Origin: Burkholderia anthina
Lineage (GTDB): Bacteria; Pseudomonadota; Gammaproteobacteria; Burkholderiales; Burkholderiaceae
Direction of reading: 5' to 3'
DNA: 64,000 nucleotides
Assembly (NCBI RefSeq): GCF_001547525.1
Contig: NZ_LNJP01000003.1
Coordinates: forward strand, 496,001 to 560,000
Part shown: positions 18,846-29,516 of the stretch, piece by piece
Layout of the letters: every line of letters begins with the position of its first letter
How positions within the stretch are numbered: the stretch's first letter is position 1
The notes under the pieces: generated by a model
What the model was told of the DNA's origin: nothing
What the model saw: only the letters and a program-made list of their open reading frames with translations
Database searches by the model: none
Position numbers and translations under genes: made by a program

Positions 18846-18852
18846 ACGAACG

Positions 18853-18891
18853 GCGCCGTTCCGCCCGCGCGGCAGCGTGGCGGAACGGCGC
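18853..18891 (+). promoter_or_regulatory. Intercistronic hairpin between the RND operon and its response regulator
   Basis: GCGCCGTTCCGCC (18853-18865) and GGCGGAACGGCGC (18879-18891) form a perfect 13-bp stem with a 13-nt loop, eight bases after the outer-membrane-factor stop. No U-tract follows, so it is more likely a processing, partial-termination or mRNA-protection element than a full terminator. Confidence 0.5.
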
Positions 18892-18945
18892 GCCCCGGCC
18901 CGGCGACGGGCCGCCCCGACTGTTCGCCATCGCACGGCACACTCC

Positions 18946-19638
18946 ATGACGAATTCCCTGATACTCATTGCAGAAGACGAGCCCGACATCGCGGACATCC
19001 TCGATGCGTACCTGAAGCACGACGGCTTTCGCACCTACCGCGTCGCCGACGGGCAAGCGGCGCTCGACATGCAACCGCGCCTGAAGCCCGACCTGATCCT
19101 GCTCGACGTGAAGATGCCGCGGAAAAACGGCTGGGACGTGCTCGCCGAGCTGCGACGGCGCGACAATACGCCCGTCGTCGTCGTCACCGCGTTCGATCGC
19201 GACCTCGACCGGCTGCAGGCGCTGCACGCCGGCGCGGACGACTACATCGTCAAGCCGTTCAACCCGGCCGAGGTCGTCGCGCGATTGCGCGCGATCCTGC
19301 GCCGGTCGGCCGCGCCGCCCGCCACGCGCATGCTGCGCGTCGGCGACCTGGAGATCGATACCGACAGCTATCTGGCCCGCGTGCGCACGGCGGGCGCCGA
19401 GGTGCCGATCCCACTGACGCTGACGGAGTTCCGGTTGCTCGCGCACATGGCGAGATCGCCGAGCCGCGTGTTCACGCGCGGCGAGCTGCTCGATGCGTGC
19501 ATGGCCGACGTGAGCGCGCTGGAGCGCACGGTCGACAGCCACATCTGCCGGCTGCGCAAGAAACTCGAACGGGCCGGCGCGCCAGGCATGCCCGAAGTGA
19601 TGCGCGGCGTCGGCTACCGGCTGCGGGGCGTGCAGTGA
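18946..19638 (+). CDS. OmpR-family response regulator, AdeR/BaeR-like
   Basis: A 230-residue DNA-binding regulator. The receiver has the acidic pair in IAEDEPDIADI, the phospho-acceptor Asp in DLILLDVKMP and the conserved Lys in YIVKPFNP. The C-terminal winged helix ends GELLDACMADVSALERTVDSHICRLRKKLE and RGVGYRL. The first of these resembles AdeR of Acinetobacter closely. I chose ATG 18946 rather than an upstream in-frame ATG (18877) because the receiver fold begins directly after it. It lies 100 bp after the RND operon on the same strand and probably controls it. Its stop overlaps the next gene start (GTGA). Confidence 0.92.
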   Translation: MTNSLILIAEDEPDIADILDAYLKHDGFRTYRVADGQAALDMQPRLKPDLILLDVKMPRKNGWDVLAELRRRDNTPVVVVTAFDRDLDRLQALHAGADDYIVKPFNPAEVVARLRAILRRSAAPPATRMLRVGDLEIDTDSYLARVRTAGAEVPIPLTLTEFRLLAHMARSPSRVFTRGELLDACMADVSALERTVDSHICRLRKKLERAGAPGMPEVMRGVGYRLRGVQ

Positions 19639-20258
19639 CGCTGCCGGCACGGCCCGGCCGGCAAATCGGGCGGGCGATCGGCGTCGCCGCGATCGTCGTC
19701 GTGCTGCTCGCCTGCACCGTCGCGTTCTTCGTCCATGCATTGCATGCGCCGGCCGCGTTGCCGCACGACGCGGCGGCCGACGCGATGCTCCGCAATGCAT
19801 TTACTTACGTGGTGCTCGCGGCCGCGCTGTCCGTCTGCCTGCTGGCCGCCGCGTTCGACCTGATCAGGCTGATCCGCCGCATGCTCGCGACGCTCGACGC
19901 GATGGCGGACACCGCCGGCCGGATCGTGGCCGGCGATCCGTCGGCGCGCGCGGTTTCCGTCGACGGCTGTCCGGCCGGCCTGTCCCGCTTCATCGAGCAC
20001 TTCAACGCGATCACCCATTCAATGAAACCGGCAAATCCATCCGATGCGACGGCCACCGTCGCCACCAGCAGTCACGTCACGCGCACCCAGCTCGCCGAAC
20101 TCGCAACCCGGCTCGACACGATCAAGGCGCTTGCAGCCGATACGAATGCGCCCTCGCGCGACGCGCTGCTTCAGCATGTCGACGCGCTGTTCCGGTTCGT
20201 CGACGACCTTCAGGCGGCCGAACGACAGGCCGCGACGATTCGAGCATTTCCTCGATGA
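19635..20258 (+). CDS. AdeS-like sensor protein lacking the kinase ATPase domain
   Basis: A 207-residue membrane protein starting at GTG 19635, overlapping the response regulator stop. Two hydrophobic segments (about 13-33 and 56-78) flank a short periplasmic loop, followed by a HAMP-like region (about 79-130). Residues 146-193 align with the dimerisation/phosphotransfer helices of AdeS: SHVTRTQLAEL stands where SHELRTPLTIL is expected, keeping His 147 but changing the flanking Glu, Leu and Pro, then LLQHVDALFRFVDDL. The protein ends there, before any N, G1 or G2 box. No frame in the next 600 bp restores an ATPase. It may be a decayed kinase or a non-enzymatic sensor. Confidence 0.7.
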   Translation: MTLPARPGRQIGRAIGVAAIVVVLLACTVAFFVHALHAPAALPHDAAADAMLRNAFTYVVLAAALSVCLLAAAFDLIRLIRRMLATLDAMADTAGRIVAGDPSARAVSVDGCPAGLSRFIEHFNAITHSMKPANPSDATATVATSSHVTRTQLAELATRLDTIKALAADTNAPSRDALLQHVDALFRFVDDLQAAERQAATIRAFPR

Positions 20259-20901
20259 CGATTGGCCGTCTAACCCTGGGCCGTTTCAACACGCATCGGA
20301 AATGATCGGCGAATCGCATTCGGCATTACGTGCGTTGCGGGTTTCGAACATTACAAAATGCCGCCGATCTTTTCAAAACCATTGCGGTTAATTCGGTTTA
20401 ATTTTATTTCATATAATCAAAAAAAGTTTGACACCGCGCTTTCGTTCTTGATACCGTCCGATGCAAGCAATCCGACGGTTTGCCCGCCACGCAATCGATT
20501 CCGCTCCACGTTTTTTTGCTTCCGCTGCACCGAAGTACGCGCCGCCGAACGATTCGTTCGCACGCCGGCGCGCGCGGCATCCCGATGCATTTCACTGGAC
20601 GGCTGCCATCCGGCAGCGGGCCGAAGGATCGAATCAAATGAGCAGGACAACGAAGCTGTTGCTCTAGCAATCCACCCGCGCCGAATCCGGCGCGACTGCC
20701 CCGCCCCGCGGCGCAGCCTTCCCGTCATCGCGTTTTCCGTATTTCGCCCCCGGAGAAAAACCGCTTTCCGGATCGGGTGAAAGGCCCTGTCGCGTCCGTG
20801 CCATCCGCCCGCATGCGACAGAAAGCGGCGGTGCATGACCCGCACCGCTGTCGACCGTCGTTGTTCGTGCCGTTCGATGTTCAACCGGAGGGGTAATTCA
20901 A
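20259..20901. other. 643-bp AT-rich leader region upstream of the sedolisin gene
   Basis: No gene is recognised. Positions 20340-20460 are strikingly AT-rich for this genome and include TATAAT (20412-20417), an A7 run and a perfect TTGACA (20428-20433) with only a weak GATACC 16 bp later. This is the likely regulatory region of the secreted protease, giving a leader of about 440 nt if the TTGACA is used. A strong ribosome site GGAGGGG (20887-20893) closes the region. Confidence 0.5.
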
Positions 20902-22734
20902 ATGAATCAGGTTGCAAACAAGAAACACAAGCACATTCGCATCGTCAAACTCGCGTTCGCCGCCGCAGCAGCCGCTTCGTTCGGCATGGCGACCGCCCAT
21001 GCCGCGCCCGCGGCCGGCTGGACGGAAACACGCACCAAGGGATTCCTGCCGCTCGTGCAGCAGAACGAAGCCGGTACGGCCGGCGCGCCCGCCGCGAGCA
21101 CGGCGGCCGCTGCCGCCTCTGCCATCGACATGGCGCCCGGCGAATCGGTGGACATCGTGCTCGGGCTGAACCTGCGCAACGAAGCACAGCTCGACCAGTA
21201 CCTGCGCGACCTGCATACGCCCGGCTCGCCGCGCTACCGGCAGTTCCTCACGCCTGCGCAATTCGCCGCGCAATATGCGCCGACCGATCAGCAGGTCGCC
21301 TCCGTCGTCGCCCACCTGCGCAAGGCAGGCTTCGTGAACATCGTGGTCGCACCCAACCGGCTGCTCGTCTCCGCATCCGGCACCGCGGGAACCGTCCAGT
21401 CCGCGTTCCGCACGACGCTCAAGCGCTTCACCCGCAACGGCCGCAGCGTCTATGCGAACACCGACGCCGCGCAAGTGCCGAACGCGATCGGCAACATCGT
21501 CGGCGCGGTACTCGGCCTGCAGAACGTCGAGCTGATGCATACGGGTGCGGGCGGCAAGCCGCAAGGCAACACCAGCAACCTGACGATCCCGGCCGGCGCG
21601 TCGGCGGTCCCGCACAACCCGACCGAATTCTCGTCGATCTATGGCGGCGACGGCACGCCGACGGCCTCGCAGACCACCGTCGGCATCATCTCCGAAGGCG
21701 ACCTGTCGCAGACGGTGAGCGACCTCAATACGTTCGCCGCGAACAACGGCCTCGGCACGATCAGCACCAGCATCGTGAAGACGGGCCCGGCCGGCAGTTC
21801 CTACACCGACACCGACGGCACCGTCGAGTGGAACCTCGACAGCCAGTCGATCGTCGGCACGGCCGGCGGCAGCGTGAAGCAGGTCGTGTTCTACACCGCG
21901 CCGTCGATGACGCTCACCGCGATCACGGCCGCGTACAACAAGGCCGTGACCGACAACGTCGCGAAGGTGATCAACGTGTCGCTCGGCGTGTGCGAATCGT
22001 CCGCGTACAGCACGGGCTCGCAGGCGACCGACGACACCATCTTCAAGCAGGCGGTCGCGCAAGGGCAAACCTTCTCGGTTTCCGCCGGCGACCACGGCGC
22101 GTACGAATGCGCGAGCGGCAAGCCGTCGCGCTCGACCTACACGGTGAGCGAGCCGGCCACGTCGCCGTACGTGATCGCGGTCGGCGGCACGACGCTGTTC
22201 ACGAATACGTCGACCAATGCGTACAACAGCGAAATCGTCTGGAACGATCCGAGCTGGCAGTCGGGCACCGTGTGGTCGACCGGCGGCGGGTACAGCAAGT
22301 ACGAGGCCGCGCCGGCGTGGCAGTCGTCGACGCTCACCGGCTCGACCAAGCGTGCGCTGCCCGACGTCGGCTTCGACGCCGACCTGCGCACGGGTGCGAT
22401 TCTGGTCGTGAACGGGCAGACGTCCGACACGCTGTGGGGTTCGGGCTACCTGAACAACGAAGGCGGCACGAGCCTCGCCGCGCCGATCTTCACGGGCATC
22501 TGGGCGCGGCTGCAATCGGCCAACAACAATGCGCTCGGGTTCCCCGCGTCGAGCATCTACAAGTACTTCCCGACCAACGCCGCGCTGTTGCACGACGTCA
22601 CGTCCGGGAACAACGGCAGCGGCACTTACGGCTACAAGGCAAAGGCCGGCTGGGATGCGACGACGGGCTTCGGCAGCGTGAACATCTCGAAGCTGAACGC
22701 GTTCATCCAGAGCACGTCGGATTTCGCGCGTTGA
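20902..22734 (+). CDS. Secreted sedolisin-family (S53) serine-carboxyl peptidase
   Basis: A 610-residue preproprotease. A signal peptide (cut near THAAPA, residue 36) is followed by the S53 pro-domain (about 80-215, containing LRDLHTPGSPRYRQFLTP), which is removed on activation at low pH. The catalytic Glu and Asp are in EWNLD (Glu 309, Asp 313), the oxyanion Asp in SAGDHG (Asp 397) and the nucleophile in GGTSLAAP (Ser 524). The C-terminal GWDATTGFGSVN is the usual calcium-site region. All catalytic residues are present. It is monocistronic, with a terminator at 22795. Family members are acid-active endopeptidases; the physiological substrate is unknown. Confidence 0.95.
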   Translation: MNQVANKKHKHIRIVKLAFAAAAAASFGMATAHAAPAAGWTETRTKGFLPLVQQNEAGTAGAPAASTAAAAASAIDMAPGESVDIVLGLNLRNEAQLDQYLRDLHTPGSPRYRQFLTPAQFAAQYAPTDQQVASVVAHLRKAGFVNIVVAPNRLLVSASGTAGTVQSAFRTTLKRFTRNGRSVYANTDAAQVPNAIGNIVGAVLGLQNVELMHTGAGGKPQGNTSNLTIPAGASAVPHNPTEFSSIYGGDGTPTASQTTVGIISEGDLSQTVSDLNTFAANNGLGTISTSIVKTGPAGSSYTDTDGTVEWNLDSQSIVGTAGGSVKQVVFYTAPSMTLTAITAAYNKAVTDNVAKVINVSLGVCESSAYSTGSQATDDTIFKQAVAQGQTFSVSAGDHGAYECASGKPSRSTYTVSEPATSPYVIAVGGTTLFTNTSTNAYNSEIVWNDPSWQSGTVWSTGGGYSKYEAAPAWQSSTLTGSTKRALPDVGFDADLRTGAILVVNGQTSDTLWGSGYLNNEGGTSLAAPIFTGIWARLQSANNNALGFPASSIYKYFPTNAALLHDVTSGNNGSGTYGYKAKAGWDATTGFGSVNISKLNAFIQSTSDFAR

Positions 22735-22794
22735 CGCGCTGCTGACCGTTGCGGTTGCGCAAGCGCGACGTACCGTACGCAACCGCGTCTGACG

Positions 22795-22824
22795 ACCCGC
22801 GAAGGCTGCGCAGCCTTCGCGGGT
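22795..22824 (+). terminator. Strong hairpin terminator after the sedolisin gene
   Basis: The 15-nt arms ACCCGCGAAGGCTGC and GCAGCCTTCGCGGGT form a perfect 30-bp palindrome, 60 bp after the protease stop. The downstream U-tract is weak (TTGTCT). Confidence 0.7.
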
Positions 22825-22859
22825 TGTCTGCATGCCGCGTCATCTCGCCTCTGCCCATC

Positions 22860-23041
22860 GGTACGTCGCCGAGCGTGCGGGAGAGCCCGGGCGGCATGCA
22901 TGTCTGTGCGGATCTCGCGGCGACGTACGCCGCTACAACGGCTTCGTGCTCCGCTATTCGGGGCTGAACGACGCGACGATCGAGACAGCGGCGATACAGT
23001 TCGCGGACGTCATCGAGCCGCACCGCCGCGCGCGACGCTGA
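22860..23041 (+). pseudogene. Remnant of a MocR/PdxR-type PLP-dependent regulator (C-terminal end)
   Basis: Two short pieces in different frames resemble the C-terminus of MocR-family regulators (GntR-type DNA-binding domain fused to an aminotransferase fold). The first, GGMHVCADL (22890-22916), matches the conserved AGMH(L/V) segment. The second, NGFVLRYSGLNDATIETAA, running on to about 23025, matches the final GFVLGYxGL...IExAA element. They are about 30 residues too close together and out of frame, so a frameshift plus deletion is implied. The DNA-binding domain and most of the aminotransferase part are absent. The assignment rests on motif resemblance only. Confidence 0.42.
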
Positions 23042-23048
23042 GCGTCGC

Positions 23049-24599
23049 TCACAGTTGCGATTCGATCGGAAACAGCCCGAGGAACCAGACTTCCATCCGC
23101 CGCCCGGCAGATACCTCCGGCTCGCGATCGATCTCGGTGACCTTCCCGTCCGCATCGGTCTGAATCCACTTGAGCCGCCCGTTGCCGGCCGCGTCGGTGC
23201 TCGCCTCGACACGCCACGCGATCTGGTCGAGCCGCGCTTCCAGATCGTTGGCCACCTGCGACGCAATCGCGGGGCTCTCGCAGTAAACGCCGATCTCCGT
23301 ATTGAGGTTTAGCGAACGCGGATCGAGATTCATCGACCCGATGAAGATGCTCGTGTGATCGAACACGTAGGTCTTCGCATGCAGCGACGCGCGCGACGAG
23401 CCGATGATGACCTGCTTCGAAATGCTCTTGTCGCCCGATGGCCGGCGCTCGTAGAGCCGCACGCCAGCGTTCACCAGATCGCTTCGATAGCGCCGGTAGC
23501 CGGCATGCACGGCCGCCACGTCGGTCGACGCGAGCGAATTGGTCAGCACCGTCACGCGCACGCCGCGTGCCGTGAGCGCGCGCAGCCGCTCGACCCCCTC
23601 CTTGCCCGGCACGAAATACGGCGACACGATCAGCAGATCGTGCCTCGGCTGCAACGCGAGCGCACGCAGTTGCGGCATCAGGTGCCCGTCGCTGTCCTTC
23701 GGCGGGTGCGCGATCTTCGACGGATCGTCGTACAGCACCGTCGCATGCCCCCACGACAGCGCCGTGCCCTCTCCGTGAACGATCCGGTCGAGCCGCTGCC
23801 GTGCCTCGAGCACGTACGGATTGTCCTCCATGGCCCGCAGGTAGTCGCGCAACCGTTCGCGCTCGCGGTCGAGGCCGCCCGGCGCCGCATCGTGTCCGAC
23901 GAGCGTATCGATCGGATACGCATACGGCGAATTCCAGAACGTATCGAATTCGGTCGAGATGTCCTTCACGACCGGGCCGTGAACGACGACGTCGAGATCG
24001 CCGAACTCCAGCATCGACGATGCGCCGAAGTATTCATCGCCGATATTGCGGCCGCCGACGATCGCCGCCTGGTTGTCCGCGATCATCGCCTTGTTGTGCA
24101 TGCGCCGGTTGACGCGCGAGAACTCGAACACGGTGCCGATCTTCTTGAACCGGCGCGTAGCCACCGGATTGAACAGCCGGATCTCGATGTTCGGATGCGC
24201 GCTGATCTCGAGCAGCTTGCGGTCGTCCGCGTTGGTGCCGAGATCGTCGAGCAGCGCGCGCACGCGCACGCCGCGGTCGGCCGCACGAATGACCGCGTCG
24301 GCCAGTTCGTGGCCGGTCAGGTCGTCGTGCCAGATGTAGTATTGAAGGTCCAGCGAGCGGTCGGCGCGGTCGGCAAGCAGCACGCGTGCGTCCAGCGCAT
24401 CGACCGGATCGGTCAGCAAATGAAAGGCGTCCTGCCCCGGGTGCGTGCGGGCCTGCTGCTGAAACGCGGCGCCCAGCCGCGTATCGTCGGTATCGGTGTA
24501 CGCATGCGTCGGCGCGCGATCGGCCTGCGGCGGCAGGCTTGCGCACGCGGCAAGCATCAGCAACGACAGAATCGCACCCCACCAACGCAGCCTGATCAT
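23049..24599 (-). CDS. Phospholipase D-family lipoprotein (cardiolipin-synthase-like)
   Basis: A 516-residue protein with two complete HKD motifs: HNKAMIAD (His 168, Lys 170, Asp 175) and HAKTYVFD (His 407, Lys 409, Asp 414), each followed by the expected Gly-rich turn (GGRNIGDEYF; GSMNLDPRS). The lipobox LAAC makes Cys 19 the lipid site, so the enzyme should sit in the periplasm on a membrane. Family members move phosphatidyl groups (cardiolipin synthase C-like) or hydrolyse phosphodiesters. I chose ATG 24599 over in-frame starts up to 24839 because it creates the lipoprotein signal and follows GGAGCGGGGA. Confidence 0.9.
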   Translation of the reverse strand: MIRLRWWGAILSLLMLAACASLPPQADRAPTHAYTDTDDTRLGAAFQQQARTHPGQDAFHLLTDPVDALDARVLLADRADRSLDLQYYIWHDDLTGHELADAVIRAADRGVRVRALLDDLGTNADDRKLLEISAHPNIEIRLFNPVATRRFKKIGTVFEFSRVNRRMHNKAMIADNQAAIVGGRNIGDEYFGASSMLEFGDLDVVVHGPVVKDISTEFDTFWNSPYAYPIDTLVGHDAAPGGLDRERERLRDYLRAMEDNPYVLEARQRLDRIVHGEGTALSWGHATVLYDDPSKIAHPPKDSDGHLMPQLRALALQPRHDLLIVSPYFVPGKEGVERLRALTARGVRVTVLTNSLASTDVAAVHAGYRRYRSDLVNAGVRLYERRPSGDKSISKQVIIGSSRASLHAKTYVFDHTSIFIGSMNLDPRSLNLNTEIGVYCESPAIASQVANDLEARLDQIAWRVEASTDAAGNGRLKWIQTDADGKVTEIDREPEVSAGRRMEVWFLGLFPIESQL

Positions 24600-24774
24600 G
24601 ATCGCCGTCCCCGCTCCCGGGTGAAATCCGTTTGTTCTGGCCGCCGGATGGAGGCGGCATCGATCGGCGGTCCCGACGTACGCGAGTATCGCGCCGAGGC
24701 TAGCCGCGCCACAGCATACTTCGATTGCCGTCGGCGCGGCAGGCCTTCGTTGTTGCCGCGCGTGCGCCCAAAGA

Positions 24775-24808
24775 AAAACCCGCGACGCATGACGCGATCG
24801 CGGGTTTT
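24775..24808 (-). terminator. Terminator downstream of the tRNA gene
   Basis: AAAACCCGCGA (24775-24785) and TCGCGGGTTTT (24798-24808) form an 11-bp stem. Read on the minus strand it is followed by TTTTTCTTT, so it ends transcripts coming from the tRNA and possibly from rpoD. Confidence 0.8.
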
Positions 24809-24845
24809 CGGCACACCGCGACACAGCGCGGCGCGGCATGAAATC

Positions 24846-24924
24846 TGGTGGGCCCCCCGGGAGTCGAACCCGGCACCAACGAATTATGAGTTCGCTGCTC
24901 TAACCAAGCATGAGCTAGGGGCCC
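24846..24924 (-). tRNA. tRNA with CAT anticodon, probably tRNA-Ile2 (lysidine type)
   Basis: A full cloverleaf folds on the minus strand: acceptor stem GGGCCCC pairing with GGGGCCC, D arm GCTC/GAGC, anticodon loop CTCATAA on a GCGAA/TTCGT stem, T arm CCGGG/CCCGG with TTCGACT loop, and an encoded CCA (24846-24848). A CAT anticodon can mean Met or Ile2. The variable loop TGGTG and the acceptor stem resemble E. coli Ile2 (ileX) more than elongator Met, so the C34 is probably converted to lysidine to read AUA. It is located 138 bp downstream of rpoD. Confidence 0.9.
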
Positions 24925-25062
24925 AGACGAGAAGCATGGCGTGCTACACGCCACCCCGGCAACGAAGCCGGGCCGGCATTGTAACAACAAAGACGACAAA
25001 GGGAACGAACGCCACCGGCATCATGCGGATACCGGCGGCGTTCGTAAGAGAAACGCCGGAAA

Positions 25063-27480
<2,418 letters not shown>

Positions 27481-27526
27481 CGCGATTCTCGCCTCTGCTT
27501 GGAAAACAAACCGCTGGAAACCTTAT

Positions 27527-27532
27527 ATTATA
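27527..27532 (-). promoter_or_regulatory. Likely -10 element of an rpoD promoter
   Basis: TATAAT occurs on the minus strand 47 bp before the rpoD start, in the dnaG-rpoD gap. A TTAGAG 17 bp upstream is only a poor -35, so the promoter may be weak or use an activator or another sigma factor, as the internal rpoD promoters of other bacteria do. Confidence 0.45.
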
Positions 27533-27568
27533 GCACGCTGGGGAGCCCTCTCTAAGCGCCCCGGCCGC

Positions 27569-29446
27569 CTACAGCCCGAGCCGACGCTTCATGTCGGTTC
27601 GCTGCTGGTTCAATTCCGTCAATTCGGCCAGCTCCTCGGGGGTGAAGGTGGATTGCCGCGCCAGCCTGTCCAGCCGGTCGCAGCAGGCGTCATAACGCAT
27701 CTTGAGCACCGCTGCCTGCAGCTCCTCCCCCGCGATCCGCTCCTGCTCGCGCTGCCGCTCGAGCACCGTCTCGTCTTCCGGATTCTGTAACAGCAGATCG
27801 CGGACGTTTTCATCATAGTCCAGAATTTCGCGGAAGATTTCCTCGTAAGTCGCCCCGTTCGAGGACGCCCTCAGGACATCCGACAGCAGCCGGAACTCCG
27901 CGCCGTCGCCCAGCGCACGCGCATGATCGACGACTTCCGCGAACAATTCGCCGATGCGCGGCAGCGCGCGCAGGGTCGCGATCTGTTCGTCGTCGAGCTG
28001 CGATGCGATGCGCGGATGCATCACCAGCGTGCGCAACGCGCGCTTTTCGCTGTCCGTCACGCGTCGCCGCTCGCTGCGCGCGGGCGCCTGGCGCGGCGCC
28101 GCCGCGATGCGCGTATCGACTTCCGACAGCCCCGCGACTTCTTCGAACGGGATATCGAGGCGGTCGGCGAACATGTGCATGATCTGCGCGCGCAATGCAT
28201 TCGCGGGCAGCGCCTGCAACAGCGGCTTCGCATCGAACAGCGCCTTCGCGCGGCCTTCCGGCTGATCGAGCGCCTTGCCGGCAATTGCTTCGTTCAACAG
28301 AAATTGCGACAGCGGCATCGCGCGTTCGACCTGCTCGGAGAACGCGTCCGCGCCGAACTCGCGCACATAGCTGTCCGGATCGTGCTCGGGCGGGAGAAAA
28401 AGGAACCGGATCGTCCGGTTGTCGCCCGCATGCGGCAGGCAGGCCTCGAGCGCGCGCCGGGCCGCGCGCCGCCCGGCCGAATCGCCGTCGAAACTGAAAA
28501 TGACCGTGTCGGTCTGGCGCAGCAGCTTCTGCACGTGAACCGGCGTGCACGCGGTGCCGAGCGTCGCGACCGCGTTCGGAAAGCCGAGCTGCGCGAGCGC
28601 GACGACGTCCATGTAGCCCTCGACGACCAGCACGTACTTGCGCTCGCGAATCGCGAGCCGCGCCTCGAACAGCCCGTACAGCTCGCTGCCCTTGTTGAAC
28701 AGCGGCGTTTCCGGCGAGTTCAGGTACTTCGGTTCGCCGCTGCCGAGCACGCGGCCGCCGAAACCGATCACCTGCCCCTTCACGTTGCGGATCGGGAACA
28801 TGATCCGCTCGCGGAACCGGTCGTAGCGGCGCGCGACGCCCTGCGCGTCGGTTTTCTCGCTGACGATCACGAGCCCCGCTTCGACGAGCGACTCGTCGCG
28901 ATAATCCGGGAACGCGGCCTCGAGGTTCTGCCAGCCGTCCGGCGCATAGCCGAGACCGAAGCGCGCGGCGATCTCGCCGGTCAGGCCCCGGTTCTTCAGA
29001 TACTGGATCGCGGCCGTCGCGCCGCGCAACTGCTTGCGGTAGTAGTCGCACGCCGCCGTCATCGCGTCGGACAGCGCGGTCGCCACCGATTTCGACACGG
29101 GCGCCGGATAGTCGCCGCCACCGCCTCCGCCCCCACCGCCGCCGCGCATCGACGGCTCGTGCGGCACGGTCAGCCCGACGGATTGCGCGAGTTCCTGCAC
29201 GGCTTCCGGGAACGTGAGCCCCGCGTGCTCCATCAGGAAGCCGATCGCCGTGCCGTGCGCGCCGCAACCGAAGCAGTGATAGAACTGCTTGGTCGGGCTG
29301 ACGGTAAACGACGGGCTCTTCTCGTTATGGAACGGGCACAGCCCCATGAAGTTGGCGCCGCCCTTCTTGAGCTGCACGTACCGGCCCACCACGTCGACGA
29401 TATCGACGCGGTTCAGCAAATCCTGCAGGAACGAATGCGGAATCAC
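27569..29446 (-). CDS. dnaG: DNA primase
   Basis: A 625-residue primase that makes RNA primers at the replication fork. The N-terminal zinc ribbon has Cys 37, His 40, Cys 58 and Cys 61 (CPFHNEK; FHCFGCGAHG-like). A run of ten glycines (102-111) links it to the catalytic domain. TOPRIM motifs include VVEGYMDVVAL and SFDGDSAGRRAA, and a C-terminal DnaB-binding region follows. I chose GTG 29446 (VIPHSFLQDLLNRVDIVDVV) because this matches the family N-terminus; an in-frame ATG 42 bp upstream is less likely. It lies in the conserved rpsU-yqeY-dnaG-rpoD cluster. Confidence 0.95.
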   Translation of the reverse strand: MIPHSFLQDLLNRVDIVDVVGRYVQLKKGGANFMGLCPFHNEKSPSFTVSPTKQFYHCFGCGAHGTAIGFLMEHAGLTFPEAVQELAQSVGLTVPHEPSMRGGGGGGGGGGDYPAPVSKSVATALSDAMTAACDYYRKQLRGATAAIQYLKNRGLTGEIAARFGLGYAPDGWQNLEAAFPDYRDESLVEAGLVIVSEKTDAQGVARRYDRFRERIMFPIRNVKGQVIGFGGRVLGSGEPKYLNSPETPLFNKGSELYGLFEARLAIRERKYVLVVEGYMDVVALAQLGFPNAVATLGTACTPVHVQKLLRQTDTVIFSFDGDSAGRRAARRALEACLPHAGDNRTIRFLFLPPEHDPDSYVREFGADAFSEQVERAMPLSQFLLNEAIAGKALDQPEGRAKALFDAKPLLQALPANALRAQIMHMFADRLDIPFEEVAGLSEVDTRIAAAPRQAPARSERRRVTDSEKRALRTLVMHPRIASQLDDEQIATLRALPRIGELFAEVVDHARALGDGAEFRLLSDVLRASSNGATYEEIFREILDYDENVRDLLLQNPEDETVLERQREQERIAGEELQAAVLKMRYDACCDRLDRLARQSTFTPEELAELTELNQQRTDMKRRLGL

Positions 29447-29516
29447 CGTGGGATCGAGCGAAAAAGGACGATACGACGCCCGGCGCACGCATCGCTGGGC
29501 GCGCCGGGAACGGGTT

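Larger units (their letters stand above)
22735..23048. other. 314-bp gap between the protease and the convergent PLD gene
   Basis: Besides the strong terminator at 22795-22824, this gap contains a frameshifted remnant of a MocR-type regulator (22860-23041). Nothing intact is encoded. Confidence 0.5.

Noticed and set aside
24846-24924. Calling the tRNA elongator Met
   Set aside because: The anticodon CAT permits it, but the variable loop and acceptor stem resemble Ile2 more. A tRNA model search would settle it.
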